Part shown: positions 1 through 10,840 of the stretch, piece after piece
How the letters are laid out: each line of letters starts with the position of its first letter
How positions within the stretch are numbered: position 1 is the stretch's first letter
From: Corbicula japonica
Taxonomy: Eukaryota; Mollusca; Bivalvia; Venerida; Cyrenidae
Reading direction: 5' to 3'
Length of the DNA: 64,000 nucleotides
Assembly (NCBI GenBank): GCA_038501625.1
Contig: JAZAYU010000012.1
Coordinates: forward strand, 8,060,001 to 8,124,000
Program-made: the position numbers and the translations under genes
Notes under the pieces: model-generated
Told to the model about the DNA's origin: nothing
What the model saw: only the letters and a program-made list of their open reading frames with translations
The model's database searches: none

Positions 1-417
1 ATTCGGGATATCTGTACCGTAACTGGATTTAGTTTTGGGACTGTTCAGTGCATTTTAACTGAACACCTGAAAATGAAGAAGGTTAGTGCGCGATGGTTAC
101 CACAGTTGTTGACAGATACAAATAAAGAGAACCGAGTAATGGCGTCAAGGAAATTCATCAAGCGTTATCGACGGGATGGAGTGACCTTTCTTGACCACAT
201 TGTTACAGCCGATGAGACGTGGTTGTACTTATTTGATCCGGAGACGAAGGAGCAATCAAGACAGTGGAAGACGCCCGGATCGCCAACCCCAAAGAAGGCA
301 CGAGTAACAAAGACATGTGGCAAGCAGATGTACATCTTCTTCGCCGATCGGCATGGGATGATTATCATGCACGCTGTTCCGATAGGTCAGAATGTGAATG
401 CCGCCTACTATGGAAAG
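1..417 (+). CDS. Mariner transposase, upstream visible exon (partial)
   Basis: 139 codons in frame 1, already inside the protein at base 1. It carries the second DNA-binding helix region, the linker with WLPQLL (mariner WVPRLL type) and the first catalytic Asp in VTADETWLYLF. It ends AAG|GTACCT at a plausible donor. An in-frame stop follows 36 bases later if the intron is not removed. Confidence 0.88.
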
Positions 418-587
418 GTACCTGAATTTTATTATAAAATGATTTATAAACTTTAATTTTATTTATTCTTACTTAAATACAATAAATACGTTAGATTTTT
501 TAAGTTTCAGTAATGTGCAATGGTATAACCTGATAAGTGCAATTTTTTGCTTTTAAGTCACCAAGCACTTACTGGTTTCCGTTGCAG
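418..587 (+). other. Putative 170-bp intron inside the mariner transposase
   Basis: AT-rich segment with GT at 418-419 and TTGCAG ending at 587. Removing it joins YYGK to VLRKDLVRAY in frame (phase 0), at a place where mariner transposases run continuously. It could instead be an insertion that happens to have splice-like ends. Most mariner transposase genes are intronless, so this is odd. Confidence 0.65.
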
Positions 588-962
588 GTTTTAAGGAAAG
601 ACTTGGTGCGTGCGTATCAGAAGAAGAGGCCAGGAATGGACGTGGGTGACATAATACTCCATCACGACAACGCACTGTCCCATACAGCAGACACAACCAG
701 GCTCGACATCGGACTTCTAGGATTCGACCTTGTTGACCATCCCCCGTATTCGCCGGACCTCACGCCTATGGATTTTCGTGTGTTTCCTGTCGTAAAGTCG
801 GCATTGAAGGGCACGAGGTTTGAGACATTTGAACATTTATCTAATGCAACTCAGCGTGTAGTGTCACAGCTGGACGAAGAGTGGTATATTGACATGTTTC
901 AGCAGTGGTTAGCCCGTCATGAAAAATGTATAACGTGCGGTGGAGATTATTTGGAAAAGTGA
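588..962 (+). CDS. Mariner transposase, C-terminal exon
   Basis: 124 codons plus stop. It contains catalytic Asp 2 (LHHDNALSHTA) and Asp 3 (YSPDLTPMDF), then the C-terminal segment that in mariners ends with a W/H-EKCI-GG-YxEK motif, here HEKCITCGGDYLEK. It ends in TGA at 960-962. Confidence 0.9.
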   Translation, partial: VLRKDLVRAYQKKRPGMDVGDIILHHDNALSHTADTTRLDIGLLGFDLVDHPPYSPDLTPMDFRVFPVVKSALKGTRFETFEHLSNATQRVVSQLDEEWYIDMFQQWLARHEKCITCGGDYLEK

Positions 963-1182
963 AGTTGAAGTGCGATGTCATTTATGACGTTGAGAGTCCC
1001 CGGTCGCCAGTTACAGACATTATGTTTTGAAGTGTAACTCAATTGTTCTATGTACAAAAGTCATGAAACTTTCAGATATTGTAGATTAAATATTAATGTT
1101 ATTGCCATCTTCATTTTATGCAGGTAACAGTAACCGTTTCAAAACGGTGATAGTAGTCCGGTTAATTCTGGATCACCCCTCG
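963..1182. other. Mariner 3' flank, nothing recognised
   Basis: Non-coding sequence after the transposase stop. It probably includes the element's 3' untranslated region and terminal repeat, but without the left end I cannot place the boundary. Confidence 0.5.
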
Positions 1183-1450
1183 TAACTCTTCTAGAATTAT
1201 GAAGGATATTTCATATAGTCCAGTTTAGGGCCAAACTTTTGTAATAGTCCCACATTTTGACCAGTGTAGACATTGCGTCTAGTGAAGATTGTTTGACCCA
1301 AATTGTTCAGGTTTGGCACAATATTGGTCTATAACTCTTCTAGAAGTATGAAGGATCTATCATATAGTCAAGTTTTGGGCCAAACGTTCACAATAGACCC
1401 ACATTTTGACCAGAGTAGACCTTGCATCAAGTGTAGATCCAGATCAGCAG
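1183..1450. repeat. Tandem pair of ~150-bp units
   Basis: Two diverged copies starting with AACTCTTCTAGAA at 1183 and 1333. Both contain CATATAGTC, GGGCCAAAC and CCCACATTTTGACCAG. Non-coding. Confidence 0.8.
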
Positions 1451-1464
1451 TGTGACACAACATG

Positions 1465-1810
1465 GGCAGATCTAGAGGGGGTTCAGTCGGGTTGCTTGAA
1501 AATAGTTTTTGGGTAACAAAATTTTATTTTTATGCATATTTAACCCTTAAAGTTGGGAATAATCATATAACCACCAAAAGACTACCCTAAAACAAACCCC
1601 CTTATGAAAATCTTGTATCTGACCCTAAAACAAAGATCAGACAGCAGTTGGGGCATATCCAGACGGGTTCATAGGGTTCCTTAACCCCCATTTTGGGCAG
1701 CAATTTTAAATTTTCATTGGCAATTTGGTCAAAAAGTCATGTAACTACCATAAGACTGCCACAAACAAACCCCCTTTCTGTCAATCTTTCATCCAATCCT
1801 TCAAAAATAT
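1465..1810 (+). repeat. Dispersed repeat family (GGGTTCAG...GGTTGCTTGAA)
   Basis: Two tandem diverged pieces of a family with GGTTCAGTCGGGTTGCTTGA, then a TTTGGGCAGCAA-type stretch and TAAGACTGCC. Related pieces occur in reverse at 5545-5705, at 8975-9060, 55825-55880 and 59400-59570. No coding capacity is seen. Confidence 0.7.
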
Positions 1811-2061
1811 AAAATTTTGCTTCAAACAAGTCCTCTAACTAAAAGATCTAAAAAGCTCAGCCAGGATTATGTCTATGTAATTTATTGCAAACGTTGTACT
1901 GTTGCATAACAAATTGTTTTGTTTGTTATTACAGCTGGGAAAGTTATTGTTTTTTTACAGCCTGCTTGAGGGCAATGTTGTTGTTTTCATCACATTAACC
2001 TGCTCTTTTGCTGTAAGGTTCTAACCTTCCTTTGATGTTTGCTATTTTCTTCTGTTCACCA

Positions 2062-2285
2062 TTAACCCTTTCCTTCATATATATGCCTTTATGGCATGGG
2101 AAAACAGATTAGATCCAGAGTAGCCTGCACATCAGGGCCATCATATCAGGATCTAAATTGTGGTTTTTATTAAGAAATTATTTAACCTTAAAAATAAAAA
2201 AGCGAAATCAAAAATCAAAATTTGAAAAGTGTAGATCCTGATCAAATGGCATAGATTTACCAGCTGATCTGGATCTAATTTTCAA
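2062..2285. mobile_element. Family-1 piggyBac-like MITE, decayed right end
   Basis: Starts TTAACCCTTTCCTTCATATA and contains both palindromic GATC-rich arms (TAGATCCAGA near 2111 and CTGATCTGGATCTA at 2263). The right TTAA terminus is not recognisable. Confidence 0.75.
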
Positions 2286-2349
2286 TGTTTGTTCACTGTT
2301 AGTCAACAGTCATGTCCTGTGGAGTAAAGAGCTATGGCAATATAATAAA

Positions 2350-2741
2350 TCAACCTCACTAAAGTCAGATCTAATAGAATGTTAGATCTGATGACGGTCC
2401 GCAGACACCGATTATATGTAATAAGGTTTTCCCCGATTACTATTTTTAGAAATTGTCAACACAGGAAGCATGATTTATAACGCTCACAAAATGATCTGAA
2501 GATGTCATTACATTAGAAACAAATGCAATACTACATATATCTCCATTAAAATATGTCTTATGTAGGCTGTCAATACTTTCCATGGTTTAAAATACTATTT
2601 TTACTTTCAATTTTGCGATTTTATAGGCGACAATCTGATTGGTTCAAATGGTTAGTGATAAAGGAACGTTTTAGTTACTGGTCGTCAAATCTTAATAGCA
2701 TGGTGGTTTTCAGGAGATGATTTTAATTAGATTGTATAATA
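2350..2741 (+). repeat. ~390-bp dispersed repeat, inverted partner at 62354-62765
   Basis: Contains CGATTACTATTTTTAGAAAT, AAAATGATCTGAAGATGTCA and TTTTATAGGCGACAATCTGA. All three are found reverse-complemented near the right end of the window. A short AGATCTAAC/GTTAGATCT hairpin sits at its left end. A third, partial, inverted piece lies at 61604-61735. Confidence 0.8.
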
Positions 2742-3128
2742 AATATACTTGATGACACCCCCGAAAAATGAAACAAGCATCTTTGAAATGAAGTAATAGC
2801 TGTTTAAAGATTTTTTGGCATTGAATTTAGGTAATTATCCGTCACTCCGAGTGTGATTTTTCTTCCACAGAATGCTGAGATTTGCAATAATTTGTCACTT
2901 AATATGTGAAACTAGTGAAACTTTATATAAATAAAGAAGATTTTCAAGAGTTCTGCATAAAAGCAACAGATCATTGTAAACCAGTAAATATTTGCGCATA
3001 CAGATTTTTCGGGTTTTGGCAAGGTTGAACATGTTCGTGAAAATTTATTTTGGCATTTTTCTTATTTCTGAAATATAACAAGATAGTCCTGCAGACATAA
3101 TTGTGCTTATTAATTTACGCGCTACAGA
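2742..3128. other. No gene or repeat recognised
   Basis: AT-rich non-coding sequence; nothing convincing on either strand. Confidence 0.5.
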
Positions 3129-3252
3129 GCCAACTGCAAATATCGCTAAAATTAATTGGTGGCGAATATTTTTAGGGTTACAGTATTTTGGCCAACTGCA
3201 AATATCGCTAAAATTAATTGGTGCCAAATATTTTTAGGTGTACAGTATTTTG
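3129..3252. repeat. 62-bp direct tandem duplication (two copies)
   Basis: Two nearly identical copies start with GCCAACTGCAAATATCGC at 3129 and 3191. A short reverse-strand open frame here only reflects the duplication. Confidence 0.88.
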
Positions 3253-3551
3253 GAAAACTGTTATAATAAATTGAATAAACCGTATCAAATAATTAATGCG
3301 AAGTGTTATCATCTGCATTAGAAGACATTTAATTCCAAGTGAATGAGTCTGCAAATGAATTTCTACATTCCTCACTCAGATGCTTGTAGCAATTTGATAT
3401 GATTTGAATTCGAATCAGATGTGTTTAATAGTTGGTATAATATACAAAACTTTGCTATACATTGCCAAAGTGGCACAGGATCATGAAGTAAGTTCTAACT
3501 ACTGTGGTATCATTAAAATTTGTGTGGGTTTAATTTTTGCAAATTTTGTGC

Positions 3552-3850
3552 TATAATAAGTGTGCTAAAAGTAAACCTAGAATTATTGTGCTAAATTAAA
3601 CCAAGAATTAGTGTGCTAAATTAGACCCAAAATATGTGTGCTAAGTTAAACCTAGAATAAGTAGGCTAAATTAAGCAGAGAATAAGTGCGCTAAATCAAA
3701 CCTGGAATAAATGTGCTAAATTAAACCTAGAAATAGTGTGCTAAATTAAACTTTGAATGAGTGTGCTAAATTAAACCTTAAATAAGTGCATTAAATGAAG
3801 TATAGAATTAGTGTGCTAATATAAACCCAGATTATGTGTGCTTAATTTAA
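3552..3850. repeat. Minisatellite, ~26-bp unit, about 11 degenerate copies
   Basis: Unit close to GTGTGCTAAATTAAACCTAG plus about 6 bases, repeated with drift. Non-coding. Confidence 0.85.
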
Positions 3851-4279
3851 CCTCAGTAAGATGTAACTGTGCAGTTGCTATAATATTATGAGAAAAAATC
3901 AACTCTGGAAATTGATGTCCTGGCAAAGTTGTGATTTGCAGTAAGCGCAGATTTTTTTCCTGCAAAATTAAATGATAAGACAGAAAATCACAGTTAGAAG
4001 ATATGAGTTGTGCCATGCAGAATTGTGTCTAAGGTAGCTGTTGTAGTCATTCATCGAAGTGACATGATAAAGATGCGCAGTCAACATTACTTATCATGCA
4101 TTTCACGGGAATAAATTCATAATTAAGTTAAAGTTTGTATAAACATCTAACTAATATTGCTTAAAAACATAGCTGATATTGTTTTCCCCAAAATTAGTAA
4201 TGATTCAAAATATAAAAAATATCATCCACAATACCTTTTTGGTGATGTGACGGCTTATATATTGCTGCAAGTTGCACTT
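3851..4279. other. No gene or repeat recognised
   Basis: Non-coding; no splice-bounded conserved frame seen. Confidence 0.45.
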
Positions 4280-4460
4280 CATGGGATATGGCTTATATCC
4301 CACTTGCAACCAGTGTAGATCCAGATCAGTCTGTACATCTGAAGCTGGATAGGCTTTCTGATTTATTAGATTATTTCTGATCAAGAAGCGAATGGAGTAG
4401 ATCCAGATCAGCCAGAATATCAGCCATGGAGTAAATTTTGGCTGATCTGGATCTACATTA
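4280..4460. mobile_element. Family-1 MITE, internal palindromes only
   Basis: Contains GTGTAGATCCAGATCAG near 4313 and GCTGATCTGGATCTACA near 4440. The TTAA termini are eroded. Confidence 0.7.
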
Positions 4461-4516
4461 GTCACCTGTGTGATCAACTGTGTATCTATAGAAGTTATTA
4501 ATGTACAATTGGGATA

Positions 4517-4684
4517 CAGGTAAACCTGCCTTAGCAGCCACCTGTGAATCGCAACCACCTGTCTGAAACAGCCAGTTTGAACATGTTCTAAAGTGACATT
4601 TTGTTCTCATTTTAACCTGTCTTTAACAGCCATCTGTGTAGAGCAGCCACTCCCTTGAGTGGCTGCTAAAGACAGGTTTGACTG
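4517..4684. mobile_element. 168-bp Tc/pogo-like MITE with TA target duplication
   Basis: TA dinucleotides at 4515-4516 and 4685-4686 flank inverted ends: left CAGGTAAACCTGCCTTAGCA and right reading inward CAGTCAAACCTGTCTTTAGC. The sub-terminal GCAGCCAC is also repeated in inverted order. Confidence 0.75.
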
Positions 4685-4808
4685 TATACAAATGTATTTT
4701 TAATCCAGTTCTGTCTAAATGAAATCATATGTTTTTGAACAACATTATGCAGATTTAAATATGTTTTATAAGTGTAAAATCATTTCCTTGTGATAATCAC
4801 TGTTTTTC

Positions 4809-5549
4809 CTAAGTAAATTACTAGTAGGGAAGCAAGTAAATTACTATTAGGGATGCAAGTAAATTACTATTAGGGATGCAAGTAAATTACTATAAGGGAA
4901 GCAAGTAAATAACTATATGGGAAGCAAGTAAATTACCATAAGGAATGCAAGTGAATTACTATTACAGATGCAAGTAAATTACTATAAGGGAAGCAAGTAA
5001 ATTACTATTAGGGATGCAAGTGAATTACTATTACAGATGCAAGTAAATTACTATAAGGGAAGCAAGTAAATTACTACTAGGGATGCAAGTAAATTATTAT
5101 TAGGGAACAAAGTAAATAACTATATGGGAAGCAAGTAAATTACCATAAGGGATGCAAGTGAATTACTATTACAGATGCAAGTAAATTACTATAAGGGAAG
5201 CAAGTAAATTACTATAAGGGATGCAAGTGAATTACTATTACAAATGCAAGTAAATTAATATTAGGAAAGCAAGTAAATTACTATTAGGGAAGCAAGTTAA
5301 TAACTATTAGGGAAGCAAGTAAATTACTTTTAGGGATGCAAGTGACTTACTATTACATATGCAAGTAAATTACTATTAGGGATGTAATTAAATTACTATT
5401 AGGGATGCAGGTAAATTACTTTAAGGGTGCAAGTAAGTCACTATTAGGAATGCAAGTAAATTACCATAAAGGATGCAATAAAATTAATGAAAGATATGCA
5501 AGTAAATTACTTGAAGGGTGCAAGTAAACTACTATTTAGGATGCAAGAT
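4809..5549. repeat. Minisatellite, 23-bp unit, about 32 copies
   Basis: Unit GTAAATTACTATTAGGGATG plus CAA, with GGGATG/GGGAAG/ACAGATG variants in a higher-order pattern. Non-coding. Confidence 0.93.
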
Positions 5550-5705
5550 TTCCTAAAAAGGGGGTATGTTAAGGGCAGTCTTTGGGTAGTAACTTGATAT
5601 CCATTTCCTGGCCAAAATTCTCATGAAAATTCATTATTGCTGCCCAAAAAGACTTCTCGAGCAATCCCACTGAACCCCCCTCTAGATCCACCCCTTGGAG
5701 AAGTG
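5545..5705 (-). repeat. Dispersed repeat, reverse copy of the 1465 family
   Basis: Carries GGGCAGTCTTTGGGTAGT and GCTGCCCAAAAAGACTTCTC, followed by CCACTGAACCCCCCTCTAGA, the reverse complement of motifs near 1465-1690. Confidence 0.7.
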
Positions 5706-6142
5706 TCTTCCGTTGTTTCCTGAACATTCCCATAATTACTATCCCATCTGTGCCGAAATTATTGCAAAGTAAACCAGACCATACTCCACAATTCCTGGAA
5801 AGATCTGATTTTATGATATATTTTTCTTGCTTTTGAAGTGTGCATTGCTAATTACACAGTGTGTTGTTCTTATGGTATGATTGATAGGAGCATCATGACA
5901 TGTCTACACCTGCCTCTAAGATCTCTGCCTTTCCATCAGGAGCAAGGCTCGTCACTTTAGTGCATTAATGGTGTAAGTCCCATTAAAATAAAGAGAAGTT
6001 ACGCTGCTTGTGCACTATGGTGACAATAATTGCAGCTGTTTTGGTTTAGAACTTGCACTTTTCAAGGAGAAATCTACTATTATCCTGCAGTTTAATGTCA
6101 GTTTTCTTTACAGTATTTTCTTATTGAAACATTATTTTTCCG
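5706..6142. other. No gene recognised
   Basis: Non-coding. A fragment near 5855-5910 (ACACAGTGTGTTGTTCTTAT) is echoed near 7400-7430 beside another MITE-derived block. Confidence 0.4.
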
Positions 6143-6330
6143 ATAGTAACTGGCTTCATTTCAAAATCATAGTGATTGGCTTCATTTTAAAAATCAAAGT
6201 TACTGGCTTTATTTTAAAATCATAGAAACTGGCTTCATTTTAAAATCATACTTACTGAATTCTTTTTATGATCGTAGTAACTGGGTTTATTTTAAAATCA
6301 TAGAAACTGGCTTAATTTTAAAAATCAAAC
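6143..6330. repeat. 26-27-bp tandem repeat, about 7 copies
   Basis: Unit TAGTAACTGGCTTCATTTTA plus AAATCA, degenerate. Confidence 0.85.
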
Positions 6331-6485
6331 AAATTCTAACTGTTCTGTGACAATAGCCCTTTTATTTTATTTGCTTTTTTTTAAAAAATGCTTCCTTTAA
6401 CACTTTTTCAATGTGATATGTCTTATATTCCATTTTCAACTTAGATCCCGGTCTGACTGCAAATTTGTATATGGAAGTGAAAGCT

Positions 6486-7352
6486 GATCTGAATCTATAC
6501 TTGTTGGATCTGAATCTATACTTGTTGGATCTGAATCTATACTTGTTGGGGATCTGAATCTATACTTGTTGGATCTGAATCTATACTTGTTGGATCTGAA
6601 TCTATACTTGTTGGGGATCTGAATCTATACTTGTTGGATCTGAATCTATACTTGTTGGATCTGAATCTATACTTGTTGGATCTGAATCTATACTTGTTGG
6701 ATCTGAATCTATACTTGTTGGATCTGAATCTATACTTGTTGGATCTGAATCTATACTTGTTGGATCTGAATCTGTACTTGTTGGATCTGAATCTGTACTT
6801 GTTGGATCTGAATCTATACTTGTTGGATCTGAATCTATACTTGTTGGATCTGAATCTATACTTGTTGGATCTGAATCTATACTTGTTGGATCTGAATCTA
6901 TACTTGTTGGATCTGAATCTATACTTGTTGGATCTGAATCTATACTTGTTGGATCTGAATCTATACTTGTTGGATCTGAATCTGTACTTGTTGGATCTGA
7001 ATCTGTACTTGTTGGATCTGAATCTATACTTGTTGGATCTGAATCTATACTTGTTGGATATGAATCTATACTTGTTGGGGATCTGAATCTATACTTGTTG
7101 GATCTGAATCTATACTTGTTGGATCTGAATCTATACTTGTTGGATCTGAATCAATACTTGTTGGATCTGAATCTATACTTGTTGGATCTGAATCTATACT
7201 TGTTGGATCTGAATCTGTACTTGTTGGATCTGAATCTATACTTGTTGGATCTGAATCTATACTTGTTGGATCTGAATCTATACTTGTTGGATCTGAATCT
7301 ATACTTGTTGGATCTGAATCTATACTTGTTGGATCTGAATCTATACTTGTTG
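6486..7352. repeat. 21-bp minisatellite (~41 copies) grown inside a family-1 MITE
   Basis: Unit GGATCTGAATCTATACTTGT plus T, highly uniform. Three units carry two extra G (near 6548, 6613 and 7077). It is preceded by a family-1 left portion (6430-6485) and followed by TTGCCCATGGGATAAAAGCC, the normal family-1 right shoulder (compare 33262-33290). The unit is the GATCTGGATCTACACTGTT arm of the MITE, so the array arose by expansion of that arm. Because 21 is a multiple of 3, all frames stay open. The repeated heptapeptide is not a gene. Confidence 0.95.
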
Positions 7353-7479
7353 CCCATGGGATAAAAGCCATATCCATAGAGTAAAATGTGTAATACTAAT
7401 TTCACAGTGTGTTGTTCTCACTGAAGATTGTTGCTTTGATTGATGGGAGCGTCCTGACATGTACATGTATACCTGGCTA

Positions 7480-7742
7480 CAAGATTATAAAACTGAGAAT
7501 GGAAACCAGTCTCAGATCTCAAGAATCTGATTGGTTGAAAAGGCGACTGGCTCCAATATTATAAAACTGAGAATGGAAACTAGTCTCAAATCTCAAGAAT
7601 CTGATTGGCTGAAATGGCGACTGGCTCCAATATTATAACACTGAGGATGGAAACCAGTCTCATATCTTAAAAGTCTGATTGGCTGAAAAGGCGACCACTC
7701 GATATTTGAGACTGGTTTCCATTCTTAGTTTTAGAATCTTGA
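7480..7742. mobile_element. Family-3 palindromic MITE with three tandem left arms
   Basis: Three successive left arms (ATAAAACTGAGAATGGAAAC then CAGTCTC, ATCTCAAG and CTGATTGG; period ~80 bp) are followed by a single right arm (TATTTGAGACTGGTTTCCAT then TTTTAGAATCTTG). Confidence 0.85.
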
Positions 7743-8315
7743 GGCAATGTTCCATCATCTGTTGTCTTCCTGTTTGAAAGCTTTCCAAAGCTCAGCGTCT
7801 TTACATATCGGAATAACACATTTTCTTGGCCCCCGACAGCTTGTGATGAATGGAATCATGATTGTGAAAATAAATGTTACAATAGTGATCATTATCTTAA
7901 TATGTCAGTTGTAAATGTTGAGAAAAAAACTACCTGTTAATCTGATAGGACATGGGTTAAATGTCATTGAAACTACTGTAAAATTCCCTTTAAACGTCCC
8001 TCCCTTAATAAATGCACCCATGTTAGTTTTTAGGAAAAAAAATCAGTTAATCCATATTTATTTTCTAATATCTTTCAGAATCTAGGCGCTAGGTGGCACT
8101 TTTTAAATTTTTGCTTAACATCATAAATGTATAAAACGTAGCTAACACAACTTTATGTTCATGCCAAATTTCAGTGTAATCAGCCAACATTATGTTTTAT
8201 TGCTGGAAGTATTGAGTCATCTTAGGAAAGTGGTGGTCATTTTGACACTTTGTCTTTAAATACAGTGAAGCAGGCCAACAACTGCAGTTTGCACTGACAT
8301 AATGATATACGGAGT
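7743..8315. other. No gene recognised
   Basis: Non-coding AT-rich sequence; no conserved frame or repeat seen. Confidence 0.45.
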
Positions 8316-8780
8316 GACAGGTTAAGTTTTTCAACCTCATGAAGGTGTCAACATAGTTACAGGTTAAGTTTTTCAACCTCATCAAGGTGTCAACATAGTT
8401 ACAGGTTAAGTTTTTCAACCTCATCAAGGTGTCAACATAGTAACAGATTGAGTTTTTCAACCTCATCAAGGTGTCAACATAGTAACAGATTGAGTTTTTC
8501 AATCTCTTCAAGGTGTCAACATAGTGACAGGTTAAGTTTTTCAACCTCCTCAAGGAGTCAACATAGAAACAGGTTAAGTTTTTCAACATCCTCAAGGTTT
8601 CAACATAGTAACAGATTGAGTTTTTCAACCTCATCAAGGTGTCAACATAGTAACAGGTTAAGATTTTCAACCTCTTCAAGGTATCAACATAGTAACAGGT
8701 TAAGTTTTTCAATCTCTTCAAGGTGTCAACATAGAAACAGGTTAAGTTTTTCAACATCCTCAAGGTTTCAACATCTTTGG
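8316..8780. repeat. 42-bp minisatellite, about 11 copies
   Basis: Unit ACAGGTTAAGTTTTTCAACC followed by TCATCAAGGTGTCAACATAG and two more bases. The 14-codon period keeps frames open on both strands, giving repeat-only pseudo-proteins. Confidence 0.93.
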
Positions 8781-8974
8781 GGGAGGCTGGCAGGTGATAA
8801 CAACCTGTCATTCTAGTACTACAGTAACACAGAAACCATCTCCACTATGTATGATATTCTTGTTAACAACATACATATGGTAGGTAGACAATTATGATAT
8901 ACCTGCTATGACATTGTTTATCATAAAGACTGCACAGGTGGGCAGTTAGGCTAGACTAGAGACATACAGATGCA

Positions 8975-9060
8975 TGGGTAGATCCAGGGCGGTTCAGAAA
9001 GGGTTGCTTGAACCCGCTTTTGATAAGCATTACTCAACACCCATGTGAATAGGCAAAAAA
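8975..9060 (+). repeat. Fragment of the 1465 repeat family
   Basis: Contains GTAGATCCAGGGCGGTTCAG and GGGTTGCTTGAACCC, matching 1465-1500. Confidence 0.6.
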
Positions 9061-9261
9061 TTAATTCACCAAAATATGTAAAAGGTGAAAGAGTGCAAAC
9101 ACATCAAAACAATTATTTAAAACAGCATGTTTTCACGCTAACTATTTATTGCTTATCAACACAACCCAATACATCTCCTGAATTTTATTTATATTTCAAT
9201 TAGTTTCAATATGTTTGAAGTTACTGAATTGTGTCGGAAAAAAGTTTTAAGATAGTTTTTG

Positions 9262-9660
9262 TGTCGCCCTTTCGAAGAAACGGCGATACATAGGGACCGC
9301 TTCGTCCGTCCGCCACGAAAACTTAACGTTGGCTATAACTTTGCCATTTCTTAATATTTCTTTATCAAACTTTCAAATTATATTGCTTATGACAACACGC
9401 TCGAGATGATGCCAAATTCTCAAGGTTGTCACATTTGATGGAGTTATGCCCCCTTTTGTACTTGGATTTTTACACGAAAACTTAACGTTGGCTATAACTT
9501 TGTCCTTTCTTAATATTTTTACATCAAACTTTCAAATTATATTGCTTATGACAATATGCTCATGATGATGCCAAATTCTTTAGGTCAACATCACATTTGA
9601 TGGAGTTATGCCCCTTTTTGTACTTGCATTTTTATTCCGAGATAGCACCAGAGGGTGACA
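9262..9660 (+). repeat. Hairpin-headed repeat with two 159-bp tandem units
   Basis: Opens with a short palindrome (TCGCCCTTTCGAAGAAACGG then CGA) and a TCCGTCCGCC stretch. Two copies of a ~159-bp unit follow, starting GAAAACTTAACGTTGGCTAT at 9317 and 9476. The same layout occurs at 18003 and 45628. Confidence 0.75.
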
Positions 9661-10065
9661 ACTGAATACCCATCTAGTTAATTTATTTAAGTAGATTCTA
9701 TCATATCGTAATTTGTTGCATTTTTTCCGCCATACAATAGTTAATGGTGAAAAATAAACTAACAGTAATCTAGTCAAAAGTGGCCAAAAATATTACAATG
9801 TCAAAATTTCCCAATTTATGATATTTTAAGTTTCCTGGATAGAGTGAACCAGATCCTCACCAGCTAGGCCAGATCATGTCTTTAAGTGCCAGGCAACTAA
9901 GTTTATGTGTAAAAGTGACTGTAAGAACCCCACAATCCCTGGTTCTTTTGAACTTTGCTGACTAACAAGCACATAAAACTAATGATTTACCATTAACTTC
10001 ATTATTTTCTTTGACAAGACCTGCTAAGCTGTAGATTCTGTTGTGCTCCTGCCATTGAGGTTATA
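9661..10065. other. No gene recognised
   Basis: Non-coding. Confidence 0.4.
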
Positions 10066-10489
10066 ACATAGTATAAAGTATGGAGTGGAGTGATGAAGTG
10101 GAGTTTTGGGGTGGATCTTGAGTCTGATCTTGGAGCTTAATTTTGGGACTGAAATTTTGGATTGGCCTTGATATTTGTTTAATTCAGTTTTGGTGTGTTA
10201 AGTAGAAAACTAATGAATAAACATAAATATCAACAACAATAACGCCATGGTTATTTAGAGCGCTACATTATATCTGAATGTTGAAGTCTACCCCACCTTG
10301 AGTCGCTGAGATATTTGGTAACCACGGGGCACTTTTATCAACATCATCAGATGGCAAACTGAAATATTTTTAAACAAAGTTAAAAACCAACTCCAATGTT
10401 AGACACTAAATTCTCCCTCTAAAAGTTTGAGCTCCAGACTCCGCTCCAAGTTTCCACTCCAAGACTCCACTCCATACTTTATACTATGT
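10066..10489. mobile_element. 424-bp inverted-repeat element
   Basis: 26-bp near-perfect inverted termini. The left begins ACATAGTATAAAGTATGGAG; the right ends CTCCATACTTTATACTATGT. No transposase frame; superfamily not determined. Confidence 0.8.
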
Positions 10490-10596
10490 GTAGGTTTTCC
10501 CCAGGTAGCTCATCACAGAGTCATTTACTTGCCAATATCTGTCTAACTGTCCAGGATTTCCATGATGATCTTGTTTTACTATTAATATCGTACCAG

Positions 10597-10840
10597 TGCT
10601 GTAAAGGTAATTCATGGATTTTCATTGATAAAAATTTAAAATAAAAAAAACAACAACCGCAATGCATTTGACTCGTGGATTTCATTGATAAAAAATTTGA
10701 ATAAAAACAAAAACAACAATGCATTGGACTCATTGATTTGATTTTATTGATAAAAAATTGTAGATATTAAAAAACAACAACAACATTGCATTGCACTCAT
10801 GGATTTCATTGATAAAAATTTTCAATAAAAACACAACAAA
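10597..10840. repeat. ~62-bp tandem repeat, four copies
   Basis: Each copy has TGGATTTCATTGATAAAAAT, an A-rich run with ACAACAAC, and GCATTGGACTC. Confidence 0.85.

Larger units (their letters stand above)
1..962 (+). mobile_element. Mariner (DD34D) transposase gene, 5' end cut by the window
   Basis: Frame 1 is open from base 1 to 417 and resumes at 588-962 (TGA at 960-962), giving 263 visible residues. The N-terminal part (GFSFGTVQCILTEHLKMKKV) matches the second helix-turn-helix region of mariner transposases. Catalytic aspartates are visible at ADETW (codon 211-213), HHDNA (666-668) and TPMDF (771-773). The last two are separated by 34 residues, the mariner DD34D spacing. The conserved HPPYSPDL and the C-terminal CGGDYLEK also fit. 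The two halves are separated by 418-587, which starts GT, ends AG and restores frame exactly when removed. No frameshift or internal stop is seen in the visible exons, so the copy looks recent, but its start and 5' inverted repeat are outside the window. I could not define the 3' inverted repeat. Confidence 0.93.

Noticed and set aside
4809..5549. Possible CRISPR array
   Set aside because: Units are contiguous with no unique spacers and the DNA is animal; this is a minisatellite.
6631..7405. Long frames on both strands made of a repeated heptapeptide
   Set aside because: They are translations of the 21-bp array, open in every frame because the unit is a multiple of three.
8197..8816. 122- and 204-codon frames with a 14-residue repeat
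   Set aside because: Translation of the 42-bp minisatellite on both strands; no signal, domain or splice context.
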